Shown here: positions 42,119 through 50,903 of the stretch, piece by piece | How positions within the stretch are numbered: position 1 is the first letter of the stretch | Layout: every line of letters begins with the position of its first letter | Source of the DNA: JAGMES01 sp023128035 | GTDB taxonomy: Bacteria > Bacillota > Halanaerobiia > DY22613 | DNA length: 64,000 nucleotides | Direction: 5' to 3' | Assembly (NCBI GenBank): GCA_030627905.1 | Contig: DAOVRZ010000013.1 | Span: forward strand, 1-64,000 | Program-made: the position numbers and the translations under genes | The notes under the pieces: model-generated | Databases searched by the model: none | Told to the model about the DNA's origin: nothing | The model's input: only the letters and a program-made list of their open reading frames with translations

Positions 42119-42847
42119 ATGAAGCAATTAAAGAAGAAATTACTTATTGGAGTTTTCACAGCATCCACTTTTATCGGAGGATTTGGAAACTCTGCAGAAG
42201 CAACTCCACTCTGGTATATTAATTATCAAAAGGGTATCACAACTGCTGTTGGTATTGAATCAGAAACTCAACAATCGACTAAAAACACTGAATATATCGA
42301 ACAAGTGAATCAACCAACTCAATCTAGTCCTTTAAATGACTCAACTAAGTGGTATGAGTCTGATGATTATTGGAGAAATAAGTCAACAAGTAGTTCTACA
42401 TCAACTCAGCTAAAACCTGTCGAAACTATACCAGATTTAGATGAGCAGATTCCAGTAGGGGTTGCTGATGAAGAACAAATTTTATTCAATCTCTTAAATA
42501 AAGAAAGAATAAGTCGAGGATTACAACCTTTGAAACTGAATTCTAAGCTAACTGAATTAGCACGTAAAAAGTCCAAAGATATGGCTGATCTTAACTATTT
42601 TAGCCATACTTCTCCGACTTACGGAAGTCCAAAAGATTTGGTTACTAGTGGTGGAGTAGATTTTTGGATTGTAGGAGAAAACATCGCTAAAACTTCATCT
42701 GCCGAGAGAGCGAATACTCTTTTTATGAATAGTTCTGTTCATCGAGCTGCAATATTAAATAAGCTTTATACTGAAGTTGGGATTGGAATGTACCGCGAAT
42801 CTAATGGAACTCTTTATGTTACTGAGCTTTTTATTGGAACAAGATAA
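42119..42847 (+). CDS. Secreted CAP/SCP-domain protein (YkwD-like)
   Basis: This 242-residue protein has a signal peptide (KKKLLIGVFTASTFIGGFG, cleavage after SAEA), a Ser/Thr-rich linker (about 45-110), and a C-terminal CAP domain (about 118-242). The domain contains LFNLLNKERISRGLQPLKLN, LARKKSKDMADLNYFSHTSP, GENIAKT and SSVHRAAILNKLYTEVGIGM, including the conserved His and Glu. Bacterial YkwD-like proteins are exported and often spore- or surface-associated; their chemistry is unknown. The ribosome binding site is AAAGGAGG. A perfect bidirectional terminator separates it from the next, converging gene. Confidence 0.9.
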   Translation: MKQLKKKLLIGVFTASTFIGGFGNSAEATPLWYINYQKGITTAVGIESETQQSTKNTEYIEQVNQPTQSSPLNDSTKWYESDDYWRNKSTSSSTSTQLKPVETIPDLDEQIPVGVADEEQILFNLLNKERISRGLQPLKLNSKLTELARKKSKDMADLNYFSHTSPTYGSPKDLVTSGGVDFWIVGENIAKTSSAERANTLFMNSSVHRAAILNKLYTEVGIGMYRESNGTLYVTELFIGTR

Positions 42848-42848
42848 A

Positions 42849-42890
42849 CAAAAAGGCTATCATGAAATTCATGATAGCCTTTTTGTTTAT
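42849..42890. terminator. Bidirectional terminator
   Basis: An almost perfect palindrome, AACAAAAAGGCTATCATGAA paired with its complement, ends in TTTTTGTTTATTTTTT. It serves both converging genes. Confidence 0.85.
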
Positions 42891-43594
42891 TTTTTGTTGC
42901 AACCCTTACATTTACCTGATCTGGCAGATTGTGTTTTGGACAGTAATTGTGGAGGATATGGTGGCCAGACAGGTTCGAATTCAGGGCATTTTCCTGCAAC
43001 TTCCTCACAATCAGGTGGTTCTGGTGCAAATCCTAAAGTTTGAACACGTAACTGTACTTCGGCGATAAGTTTAAACAGAATTTGTTTTCCAACACAACAG
43101 GTAACTTGAGTTATTACACCGCCAGAATCTGTTTCTGAAACAAAGCATTGGAAACAATCTAAGAAAATATCTACCTGACAGTCCAAACCTTGTTCTCCAG
43201 CTCTGGAAAGGAAAACTGTTCTAGTTTCATCTAATGTTTCGATAATCTGAACATTACCGATAGGATTGCCTCCTGCGTCCAAAAATTGATAAGCTGTAAC
43301 AAAACTAAAAGTAACTGTGATAGTATTATTGTTTGGGTTAATTTCACAAACTGGAGGTGCGATTAATTCTGCGCCTAAACATTCTACATCAACAGCACCT
43401 ACTGGAGCATCGGGGCGATCAATAACTTCGTTTGTATCAACAAGACGGCACTCTTCGTAAACTTTCAATACTTTTAATATATCAACTTCTGTAGGTGGTG
43501 GGCAGATGATTTTCGCATTTGTTATTGATTGTACAGTATTTTCTCTTACATCAGTTGCTTTTCTAACATCTTTCAATGAAAATTTTTTCTGCAT
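42887..43594 (-). CDS. Cys-rich spore-coat-like protein
   Basis: The start is ATG 43594, which follows AAAGGAGG; the upstream ATG at 43621 covers that site and is rejected. The 235-residue product lacks a signal peptide. It has a central beta-rich domain (NTITVTFSFVTAYQFLDAGG, VQIIETLDETRTVFL), paired cysteines (CQVDIFLDCFQC, TQVTCCVGKQ) and a C-terminal Cys/Lys tail ending KCKGCNKK. This composition resembles exosporium or coat proteins of Clostridia and Halanaerobia. A structural role in the spore surface is inferred from composition only. Confidence 0.65.
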   Translation of the reverse strand: MQKKFSLKDVRKATDVRENTVQSITNAKIICPPPTEVDILKVLKVYEECRLVDTNEVIDRPDAPVGAVDVECLGAELIAPPVCEINPNNNTITVTFSFVTAYQFLDAGGNPIGNVQIIETLDETRTVFLSRAGEQGLDCQVDIFLDCFQCFVSETDSGGVITQVTCCVGKQILFKLIAEVQLRVQTLGFAPEPPDCEEVAGKCPEFEPVWPPYPPQLLSKTQSARSGKCKGCNKK

Positions 43595-43705
43595 AATTGA
43601 TATAACCTCCTTTAATATCATAACATATCATATTCATTTGTGGGGCAAATTGGTAATTTTTTTTAAGAGTTGAACAACTATCGTAACAATTTTGTAATAA
43701 TTTCA

Positions 43706-43714
43706 TGATATAAT
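43706..43714 (+). promoter_or_regulatory. Extended -10 promoter of the efflux operon
   Basis: TGATATAAT with TATAAT at 43709-43714, 49 bases before the first start codon. A good -35 is not seen, as is usual for extended -10 promoters. Confidence 0.55.
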
Positions 43715-43762
43715 AAGAAAGATCAAAAGTGAGAGTGAAATCTTAAGAGGAGGGATTCTTTT

Positions 43763-44821
43763 GTGAAACAGTTTACAAAAATGTTTTTCATATTGGTGGT
43801 GTTAGTGGCTATCAGTATAACAAGTTTTGCGAGTGATCTAAAGGTAGTGAATTTAGAGGAAGCTTTAAAAATGGTTTTTGAAAACAATATCGATCTGAAA
43901 ATCGCTAATTTAACTTTGGCAAATAGTAAGATTGATTGGGAAAAAAATCAGCTTTCATCCAATGCTGATACCAGATCTCAACAGTTAAATCTTCAACTTG
44001 AACTGGCAAAAAATGAAGATGTTTATCATCAGGCGCAATATAATATTGTCTATGGAGTTATTAACAACTTTATAGAATTGACCCAGAAACGCTTGACTGT
44101 TGAGTTGAACAAAAATCAACTCCAAATTAAAGAGCTAGATTTAACCCGAATTACTGAACTTTACAAAAAGGGAAGTGCAAAAACTTCTGAATTGATGGAC
44201 GCGCGTTCTGCAGTAGAGTCACAGAAGTTGACTTTACATAGAAGTCAAGAAGATTATGATAAGTTAATAGATACTCTTATGACAAAGACAGGGTTGGAAG
44301 GCGAAGTTGAGTTTTCTGAACTTGATATAACTATTAAGGCATTGGAGATTAACTTTCAAACTGCTCTTGAAAAGGCTCAGTCCATAAGTTTTAATTTGAA
44401 AGATAAGGAGATTAGGCATCAATTGGCTAATCTTGAAGTAGAAAAGGCTAAAGTTGAAGGAAAGCCAGAATTAGATTTAAATAAATATGTTAACAATAAA
44501 GAAATTGCCTGGTATCGCTACCTTCAAGCGAAAGATGATCTTAGTGAAACTATAAAGGATCAACTTTGGGCCAGCGACCAAGCCCTAAAAACAATCGAAG
44601 TGAAAAGCGTCGAGTTAGATATCGCTAAAGAAAATGCAAAATTGACTGAAATAGGATATAACCAAGGATTCTATACAGAGACACAGGTTCTTCAAAGTAC
44701 TGTTTCTCTCCTTAATGCAGAGAAGACTCTTTTCTCAGCTCAGGCTGATTATATCTTGAAAACCATTCAATTATATCATCAGATTGGTGAGGATGAGAGG
44801 ATCGGTGGTGATTTACGATGA
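43763..44821 (+). CDS. TolC-like outer-membrane factor 1
   Basis: This 352-residue protein of the outer-membrane efflux (OEP) family starts with GTG after AAGAGGAGG. A signal peptide (residues 1-23, ending SFAS) is followed by long coiled-coil helices: LNLEEALKMVFENN-like entry (here VVNLEEALKMVFENNIDLKI), LYKKGSAKTSELMDARSAVE and IGYNQGFYTETQVLQSTVSL. It is about 80-100 residues shorter than typical TolC, mostly through loss in the first half. It overlaps the second OEP gene by four bases. Together with the adaptor and MacB-type pump it forms a tripartite exporter spanning two membranes. Confidence 0.87.
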   Translation: MKQFTKMFFILVVLVAISITSFASDLKVVNLEEALKMVFENNIDLKIANLTLANSKIDWEKNQLSSNADTRSQQLNLQLELAKNEDVYHQAQYNIVYGVINNFIELTQKRLTVELNKNQLQIKELDLTRITELYKKGSAKTSELMDARSAVESQKLTLHRSQEDYDKLIDTLMTKTGLEGEVEFSELDITIKALEINFQTALEKAQSISFNLKDKEIRHQLANLEVEKAKVEGKPELDLNKYVNNKEIAWYRYLQAKDDLSETIKDQLWASDQALKTIEVKSVELDIAKENAKLTEIGYNQGFYTETQVLQSTVSLLNAEKTLFSAQADYILKTIQLYHQIGEDERIGGDLR

Positions 44822-46254
44822 AACGTTTTTATTCATGCGTGCTAAAACCTACTCTAATTATTCTCTGTTTTCTTTTAGTTATCTCTGCTCCAATTTTTGC
44901 TACAAACTTTACTTTAGAAAAACTTTTAGAGATAGCAGTTATCGAATCTACGCCAATTAGCAGTATCCAAAAAAATATTGATAATCTAAAAATTGATTTA
45001 AATATACTAACGACTATTTATCAGCCCAAGTTTTCAATAATTTCTGAACCATTAAAAATATCACCGGAGGTTACTCATTCAGTTGTTACAGATCAGATTG
45101 AATATGATTCAAATGCAACTTTAAGTGCTTCGATGAAATTTAAATTTGGTCTGCAAGCTAATACAAATGTCACATTGAATAATTTATTAAATGATAATAG
45201 GGATTATAATTATTCTTTTACTCTAAAGTACCCTATTTTGCCAGGATTGAAAACTGATTTCACTAATATTCAAATTGTAAATAAAACACGTGATCTTTTA
45301 TTTGCACAACAAGAGTTAGATGTCAAGAAATCAGAAGTTGAGATTCAAGTGGTAAAAAAATTCTATTCAACTTTGATTTTACAAGAAAAATTGAATTTAT
45401 CTGAGTCTTCTTTAAAAGATGCCAGTGATGATTTCAATTTGTATCAAACTCTGTTTTCAAAGGCTGACACTACCCAAACTGAGTTATTGCAAAAAGAGAT
45501 TAATTATAACACTAATCTGGTTAGCTATGAACGAAGTAAGCAGCAATACCAAAACAGTTTGATAGATCTTTTAAGCTATGTCGGTATTGATGAAAATGTG
45601 TTGGACACAAATATCGAAATTGCTTTAGAAGATTCGTTGGAACAATTGGAGAAGAGTGAAGTTTTTAATATGAATGAATTAGCTTCAGTTGAAGAGTTGA
45701 GAACAACAGTCCTTTCTAATAGTCTTATATTGAGAGAAGCTATGCTTAATTTAGAAAAAGCTAAAGAAGAACTTGATCGTCTAAAGTATAATAAAGGATT
45801 ATCATTAGATTCTCAGTTTGATTATAGACCAGTTCAAAACTCCAAAGAAGAGTATAATTGGGCATTATCTATAAATGCAAGCTACCCCCTTGGAGATGGT
45901 GGTAAAAACAAACTTGACATGGAAAAACAGCAACTTCAAATCACTGATCTAGAATCTAAAATCAAAGATACTGAGATAACAATTCTAAGTCAATTAGAAG
46001 ATAAACTGATAAATTTAAAAATTTCTTATTTAAATAATCAAACTGCTAAGTTAAGACTAGAGAAAGTAAATTTAGATTATAAGCTAAAGCTAGAGCAATT
46101 CCAACAAGGAATGGTCTCTCTAAGTGAATTAGATTCAAATCAGCGATTAGTTAAAAACCAGGAATTAGAATATCTTCAGGCTAAATTAGATTATCAAGTT
46201 GTTTGTTGGGATTTAAATCAATTTGTATATTTGCGCTCTAATTTAGAATATTAA
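44818..46254 (+). CDS. TolC-like outer-membrane factor 2
   Basis: This 478-residue OEP-family protein has the usual length. It has an N-terminal signal peptide (TLIILCFLLVISAPIFA), then two helical repeats, the strand-forming middle segment SINASYPLGDGGKNKLDMEK near 350-370, and the C-terminal FQQGMVSLSELDSNQRLV. Its ATG overlaps the stop of the first OEP gene (ATGA). Two adjacent OEP genes in one operon suggest either a mixed trimer or a division of labour. The RBS-like sequence is GGTGG. Confidence 0.88.
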   Translation: MKRFYSCVLKPTLIILCFLLVISAPIFATNFTLEKLLEIAVIESTPISSIQKNIDNLKIDLNILTTIYQPKFSIISEPLKISPEVTHSVVTDQIEYDSNATLSASMKFKFGLQANTNVTLNNLLNDNRDYNYSFTLKYPILPGLKTDFTNIQIVNKTRDLLFAQQELDVKKSEVEIQVVKKFYSTLILQEKLNLSESSLKDASDDFNLYQTLFSKADTTQTELLQKEINYNTNLVSYERSKQQYQNSLIDLLSYVGIDENVLDTNIEIALEDSLEQLEKSEVFNMNELASVEELRTTVLSNSLILREAMLNLEKAKEELDRLKYNKGLSLDSQFDYRPVQNSKEEYNWALSINASYPLGDGGKNKLDMEKQQLQITDLESKIKDTEITILSQLEDKLINLKISYLNNQTAKLRLEKVNLDYKLKLEQFQQGMVSLSELDSNQRLVKNQELEYLQAKLDYQVVCWDLNQFVYLRSNLEY

Positions 46255-46271
46255 TCTAATGAGGTGATAGA

Positions 46272-47312
46272 ATGAAAAAGGCATTTATAATAATTTTAGT
46301 CCTTGCAGTACTAGTTGCTGGAGGATGGTATTTTCTCTCACAAAGGAATGGAAATACTGCAAAAACATCAAATACGAATATCTTAAATCCACAAAACCTA
46401 TACACTGTTCAAAAAGCTTCATTCAATGCAACAATCTCTTCTAATGGTAGAATCAAACCTGTGGAAGAGAAAGATTTATATTTTTTAACTTCTGGTAGGG
46501 TAGAAGAAATAAAGTTTGAAGAAGGTGATATAGTAAAAGAAGGTCAACTTTTAGCTACATTAGATAATCTTTCAGAAGAACTTTCTTTAGCTAGAGCAAA
46601 GAATAACTATGATCAAGCAATGATAAGTTCTACTTCAACCGTCAAGAAAGAAAAATTACTTGAGTATCAAATTGCTGAGAAAAATTATAATAATACATTT
46701 TTATATGCTCCTTTTTCTGGGCTGATAACTTCTGTAGATGTTGAAGTAAATGATCAGGTAAATATGTCTAGGAAAATTATTCATTTAATTGATAATTCGA
46801 GCTATATAATCGAATTAAATATTGATGAAGTGGATCTTTCTCAAATAGAGAAAAATCAGAAGGTTACCATAGTTTTGGAAGCTTATCCAGATATGTTGTT
46901 ACGAGGAGAAATTACAAAAATTGGACTGGTTGCAGAAAATCAGGGTGGAGTTGTTATGATTCCAGTTGAAGTTAAAGTTCCAACCACTGATCCAAGAGTA
47001 AAATCTGGTTTGAGTGCATCAGCTGAAATTATTGTTGGACAGGTGAAGAACGAGTTGGTTGTTCCTGTTACAGCTGTTACTGAAAAGAATGGCAAATCAA
47101 TTATAATGAAAAAAGAAGGAGATACTGTTAAACCAGTTAAGGTAACAACTGGCATCTCTAATGATATTATGATTTCTGTTGTGGATGGATTGGACGAAGG
47201 TGATCAGATTGTTGCTAATAATTTTACTGCTATTTCAGCTATTCGTGATCCAAATTTAAATAGTATGCAAGGTATGTTTAAACAGGGTGCGAAAATGGGT
47301 GGTCAAAGATGA
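46272..47312 (+). CDS. MacA-like periplasmic adaptor (membrane fusion protein)
   Basis: This 346-residue HlyD/RND-type adaptor has one N-terminal membrane anchor (AFIIILVLAVLVAGGWYFL). The lipoyl half-motifs are SGRVEEIKFEEGDIVKEGQLLATLD and APFSGLITSVDVEVNDQV (quoted as core segments). The hairpin between them is short (about 30-40 residues), and the beta-barrel and C-terminal membrane-proximal domains follow (VPVTAVTEKNGKSIIMKKEG). It bridges the inner-membrane MacB-type pump and the OEP channel. It overlaps the ATPase gene by four bases. Confidence 0.9.
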   Translation: MKKAFIIILVLAVLVAGGWYFLSQRNGNTAKTSNTNILNPQNLYTVQKASFNATISSNGRIKPVEEKDLYFLTSGRVEEIKFEEGDIVKEGQLLATLDNLSEELSLARAKNNYDQAMISSTSTVKKEKLLEYQIAEKNYNNTFLYAPFSGLITSVDVEVNDQVNMSRKIIHLIDNSSYIIELNIDEVDLSQIEKNQKVTIVLEAYPDMLLRGEITKIGLVAENQGGVVMIPVEVKVPTTDPRVKSGLSASAEIIVGQVKNELVVPVTAVTEKNGKSIIMKKEGDTVKPVKVTTGISNDIMISVVDGLDEGDQIVANNFTAISAIRDPNLNSMQGMFKQGAKMGGQR

Positions 47313-48007
47313 TTCAACTTCAAGATGTCCGTAAAATATATCAGATGGGCCAGGTTAAGGTAGAGGCACTGGGTGGTGTAAGTTTTACTGTCGAAAAAGG
47401 CGAGTTTATCGCAATCATGGGGCCTTCTGGTTCAGGTAAATCTACATTGATGAATATCATTGGGTGTTTGGATCGTCCGACAGATGGAACATATCAACTA
47501 AATGGTACTGATGTAGCTGTCTTAACTGATAATCACCTTTCAGAACATAGAAATAAAGAGATTGGTTTTGTATTTCAACAATTTCATCTATTGCCAAGGA
47601 TCAATATTCTTCAAAACGTGGAGCTTCCTTTGATTTATGCAGGAATTAGTATTAGAGAACGACGTCGATTAGCGAAAGAAGCATTAGAGAAGGTTGGATT
47701 GGGAGATAGAATACATCACAAATCCAACGAAATTTCAGGTGGTCAAAAGCAAAGAGTAGCAATCGCTCGCGCTTTAGTGAATAATCCCTCGATCATTCTT
47801 GCTGATGAACCAACTGGAAATTTAGATAGTAAAACTGGAGATCAGATAATGAATTTGATGCTGGAACTACATCGACAGGGTAATACTATTGTTTTAGTTA
47901 CTCATGATCCTGAGATAAGTGAATATGCTAATCGAATAATTCGTCTAAAAGATGGCTTAGTCAACAGTGATGAAATAAACTTCAACCCAAGAAAAACAGC
48001 AAATTGA
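47309..48007 (+). CDS. ABC exporter ATPase, MacB/LolD type
   Basis: This 232-residue ATPase has Walker A GPSGSGKST near residues 38-46, the Q-loop FVFQQFHLLPR, signature SGGQKQRVAIARAL, Walker B IILADEPTGNLD and the switch His in VLVTHDPE. It belongs to the MacB/LolD/FtsE-like group that works with FtsX-type permeases. Unlike E. coli MacB, the ATPase and permease are separate genes here. The overlap with the adaptor gene (ATGA) shows operon coupling. Confidence 0.95.
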   Translation: MIQLQDVRKIYQMGQVKVEALGGVSFTVEKGEFIAIMGPSGSGKSTLMNIIGCLDRPTDGTYQLNGTDVAVLTDNHLSEHRNKEIGFVFQQFHLLPRINILQNVELPLIYAGISIRERRRLAKEALEKVGLGDRIHHKSNEISGGQKQRVAIARALVNNPSIILADEPTGNLDSKTGDQIMNLMLELHRQGNTIVLVTHDPEISEYANRIIRLKDGLVNSDEINFNPRKTAN

Positions 48008-48021
48008 GGGGGTGAGAGGTA

Positions 48022-49236
48022 ATGATTTTTTTAGATATAATCTTAGTATCGTTAAAGAGCTTGACAAATAATCGCCTCCGTACTTTTCTTTCCATGTTAG
48101 GAATTATTATAGGAGTTGCTGCAGTAATCGCTGTAATAGCGATCAGTAGTGGAGCTGAAGAACAGATGTTAGATCGTTTAAACAATTTAGGAACTAATCT
48201 GATAACTATTACTCCAGGAACGTCAAGGGGTGGTGGTGGCACGATAAGTCAAGACGTAGGAGATGTTTTTACCTATGAAACAGCTGAGCAAATTCTTTCT
48301 CTCTGCCCTTCGATAGAGAAGGTTGATCCATATATTAGCAGTCGAGTATTGGCTATTTATGGTAATACAAATTTGCAGGTTTCCACCAGAGCATCTTCGA
48401 CAACTGTTTTTGAGATATCAGATTTAGAGCTTGAAATGGGGCGGTTTTTCACAGACATGGATTTAGAAGATAGCAAGATGATTGCTGTAATCGGTTCAAC
48501 TGTGGCAGAAGATTTATTTGGAAGTACAAATCCGATTGGGCAAAAAGTGAAGGTTGGGAGTGGAAATAATAAATTTAGCCTTACGGTAGTTGGTGTTCTC
48601 GCTGAGAAAGGTCAAGTGATGTTCACAAACTATGACAATACAATTTTTCTTCCTATCACTACATGGATGAATCGTTTTCAACGCACCGATTTTGTTAATG
48701 GATTTACTGCACAGGCACGTTCTAGAGAAGAAGCAGATGATGCTGTAGCTCAGGTTGAATATCTTCTATATCAAAAATTTAAAGATTTAGATAAATTCAA
48801 AGTTTCAAGCCAGGCAGCGATGTTATCTATGGCAACAGACATGACAAATACATTCAAAATTCTTTTGGCAGGTATCGCTAGTATATCGCTTTTAGTAGGT
48901 GGAATAGGAATAATGAACATTACTCTGGTTTCTGTTACAGAACGTACCAGAGAGATTGGAATCCGTAAAGCTTTAGGAGCTAAACGGAGAGTGATTTTAT
49001 TACAATTTTTAATTGAAGCCAGTATTGTGAGTATTGTTGGAGGTTTGTTTGGTATAGCATTTGGACTTTTGGGTTCAATGGCAATATCTAAAGTAGGAGG
49101 ATGGCCGTTTGTAATTTCGTCATCAGCCATTTTGATTTCCATTGGTTTCTCAACATTGATCGGAATCTTTTTCGGGATATATCCAGCTAATAAAGCTGCA
49201 GGTCTTGATCCTGTAGATGCTCTAAGTTATGAGTAA
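48022..49236 (+). CDS. MacB-type permease (FtsX-like)
   Basis: This 404-residue permease has the MacB topology: one N-terminal helix (TFLSMLGIIIGVAAVIAVIA), a large extracytoplasmic MacB_PCD domain, and three C-terminal helices of the FtsX domain (LLVGGIGIMNITLVSVTERT, REIGIRKALGAKR). Such pumps drive substrates from the periplasm through a TolC channel by mechanical motion. Known MacB substrates include macrolides, lipopeptides and peptide toxins; the substrate here is unknown. It closes the five-gene operon, which has a terminator. Confidence 0.94.
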   Translation: MIFLDIILVSLKSLTNNRLRTFLSMLGIIIGVAAVIAVIAISSGAEEQMLDRLNNLGTNLITITPGTSRGGGGTISQDVGDVFTYETAEQILSLCPSIEKVDPYISSRVLAIYGNTNLQVSTRASSTTVFEISDLELEMGRFFTDMDLEDSKMIAVIGSTVAEDLFGSTNPIGQKVKVGSGNNKFSLTVVGVLAEKGQVMFTNYDNTIFLPITTWMNRFQRTDFVNGFTAQARSREEADDAVAQVEYLLYQKFKDLDKFKVSSQAAMLSMATDMTNTFKILLAGIASISLLVGGIGIMNITLVSVTERTREIGIRKALGAKRRVILLQFLIEASIVSIVGGLFGIAFGLLGSMAISKVGGWPFVISSSAILISIGFSTLIGIFFGIYPANKAAGLDPVDALSYE

Positions 49237-49246
49237 ATATTTAACT

Positions 49247-49284
49247 AAAAATGTACCCTGCCAATATGCGAGGGCACATTTTTT
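49247..49284 (+). terminator. Terminator of the efflux operon
   Basis: AAAATGTACCCT and AGGGCACATTTT pair around TGCCAATATGCG with one mismatch, then TTTTGC. Confidence 0.75.
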
Positions 49285-49344
49285 GCTTGCAAAGTTGATA
49301 AAAAAAAGTTATACTGAAGAAAAATTTTCAAAGGAGTTAGGCTG

Positions 49345-49911
49345 ATGGCTAAGTTTCAATCTGATTTACCAGAGGAAGTGATCTTAAAAGATGGAGCACG
49401 TCGATGTTCTGGGCGAATTCGAGATGGAAAATTTGTTTATTACTTGCCAAAAAGATTGAAAAAAGAAATAAGAGAAAGCATTATTGTCAATCTTCGCGAA
49501 AAACTTAAAAATCGTTTGCAAGATGCGTATAGGTTTTATAGTATTTTTAAAAACCATCGTTCTACAATTCAGGATGCAGAAGATCTTAAAAAAATGGCAG
49601 AAGAAATTTATACTCAAAAATATCCAGCCCTCGATTTTCCGTTGTTAATTCAATTCCGTCGTCAGAAAACAGTGATGGGAACATATCGCAAAAATAACAA
49701 TGGCGAAGTGAAAATTTATATCAATGATTTCTTTAAAAACGCTCCAGAAATACTCATCAATTATATAATCGCTCATGAGCTGAGTCATCACCATTATTCT
49801 GGACATGACAAAGCCTTTTATGGAGAATTATCTAAACTCTGTAAAGATCACGAGAAAAAACGTAATTTGGCAAGTCAATATCTCATTTTAAAAGAAGCAC
49901 AGATTCTTTAA
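49345..49911 (+). CDS. SprT/DUF45-like zinc metallopeptidase
   Basis: This 188-residue protein has the active-site HExxH in YIIAHELSHHHYSGHDKAFY, with a further His as third ligand. That pattern is shared by DUF45/YgjP and SprT-like M48-related metallopeptidases. The N-terminal part (residues 1-90) is basic and may bind nucleic acid. YgjP-like proteins have been linked to nucleotide hydrolysis and SprT-like ones to DNA-protein crosslink repair, so the role is open. Its stop codon is part of the palindromic repeat that follows. Confidence 0.8.
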   Translation: MAKFQSDLPEEVILKDGARRCSGRIRDGKFVYYLPKRLKKEIRESIIVNLREKLKNRLQDAYRFYSIFKNHRSTIQDAEDLKKMAEEIYTQKYPALDFPLLIQFRRQKTVMGTYRKNNNGEVKIYINDFFKNAPEILINYIIAHELSHHHYSGHDKAFYGELSKLCKDHEKKRNLASQYLILKEAQIL

Positions 49912-50049
49912 CGACATTTCAGAAGGAGAAGTCCCCCTCCTCTATAGGTAGTGGTAGGAGTTTTACAATAATTTCAAAACTTCAGGGGAGTTCAAATCTC
50001 CTTCTGAAGTCGTTAAACTTAAGAAATAATAACTTGTTATTATTTCGAC
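49908..50049 (+). repeat. Palindromic repeat, family 2, copy B
   Basis: TTAACGACATTTCAGAAGG at the left end (its TAA is the stop codon of the metallopeptidase gene) is mirrored by CCTTCTGAAGTCGTTAA near 50012-50028. The terminal palindrome AAATAATAAC-TT-GTTATTATTT follows at 50033-50046. It is the inverted counterpart of 41943-42085. Its right end runs into the deacetylase relic. Confidence 0.7.
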
Positions 50050-50345
50050 TTAATTTGTGCTTTCTGATGAATTATGGCTTCAGGGTGAATGTTAGGAAGA
50101 ATATTTTCTATAACTTGATCTTTATATAAACTTCGCCAGTCCAAAGAATCCACATCCCATAAAATGATGTAATATCCTTTTGCTTTGACTGTTTCTACTA
50201 ATTCTGAATCTATTGCTCCATATGGTGGGCGAAACATCTTTAATGTTTTGCTAATATTGGTGCTCAGGAGTTGATTTGTTGAAGAATTTTTGGTGTGATT
50301 TCAAGATCTGGACCATCATCAAAGGTTAAAGCAATGATTTTTACT
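50040..50345 (-). pseudogene. Polysaccharide deacetylase relic
   Basis: On the minus strand two pieces of a NodB-type deacetylase remain. The first reads KIIALTFDDGPDLEITPKIL (the catalytic Asp-Asp motif) and ends at a stop. The second, in another frame, reads TLKMFRPPYGAIDSELVETV and GYYIILWDVDSLDWR, the second and third conserved motifs. About 60-70 residues between them, and the start of the gene, are missing. The downstream end is cut by the palindromic repeat. Confidence 0.85.
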
Positions 50346-50494
50346 GATCAAAGTAGGTTCCTCCTTTTTTACAAAGTATATCTTTAGTTTGTGCCATTCA
50401 CAACAGAATGTGGGAGAAAGCTGAGAAATTTTTATTAACATAGAATTAAAAATATATATTAAGACATAATTATAATTTTCTTTCAAAAAAGTTA

Positions 50495-50523
50495 TTGCCT
50501 TATGGAAATGTATATGTTATAAT
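50495..50523 (+). promoter_or_regulatory. Promoter of radical-SAM/peptide locus 3
   Basis: TTGCCT (50495-50500), 17 bases, extended -10 TGTTATAAT (TATAAT 50518-50523). This is the same promoter architecture as locus 2. The transcript has a leader of about 165 bases. Confidence 0.75.
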
Positions 50524-50612
50524 TAAAGAGCTTTTGAGAAAATTGGGAATGATAAAATCTATATAAAATTTAAGATAGAGGGTCTGACTAAAGTACATAT
50601 GTGTGTGATGTT

Positions 50613-50652
50613 TCCTGACAGAAAAAGGGAGGATTTTTCTATCAGGTTTTTT
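50613..50652 (+). promoter_or_regulatory. Leader hairpin with T-run before the precursor gene
   Basis: CCTGACAGAAAAA pairs with TTTTTCTATCAGG (one mismatch) around GGGAGGA and is followed by TTTTTT. It has the form of a conditional terminator in the leader, about 45 bases before the peptide start codon. Confidence 0.5.
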
Positions 50653-50694
50653 GGAGGTATAAGAGGTCTAAAAGAGATTTTGGAGGTGTAATAG

Positions 50695-50811
50695 ATGATT
50701 AAAATGTTACCGTTAACAGAAGAAAAAAACTGGAATTCTGAAATGATTGTTCGGGCTTGTACTGATACTTGTCAACCTGATAACGCAGGTTATATCGAGT
50801 ATAATATTTGA
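50695..50811 (+). CDS. Precursor peptide of radical-SAM locus 3, 38 aa
   Basis: The ATG at 50695 follows TTTTGGAGGTG, and its own promoter lies upstream. The 38-residue product has a leader-like MIKMLPLTEEKNWNSEMIVR and a C-terminal part with Cys22 and Cys26 (ACTDTCQPDN) followed by AGYIEYNI. A strong terminator stands between this gene and the radical SAM/SPASM gene, the standard arrangement giving excess precursor. The closely spaced cysteines fit a sactipeptide- or ranthipeptide-type thioether product. No known precursor family is recognised. Confidence 0.75.
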   Translation: MIKMLPLTEEKNWNSEMIVRACTDTCQPDNAGYIEYNI

Positions 50812-50834
50812 TATCCACTCTCTATCTTAATTAC

Positions 50835-50862
50835 ATACCGGGCTAAGCCCGGTATTTTTTTT
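50835..50862 (+). terminator. Terminator between precursor and maturase (locus 3)
   Basis: ATACCGGGC (50835-50843) and GCCCGGTAT (50847-50855) around TAA, followed by eight T residues. Confidence 0.88.
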
Positions 50863-50903
50863 GATGTTCATAAAAACACTATATTTGAAAGGGGTTATAA
50901 ATA

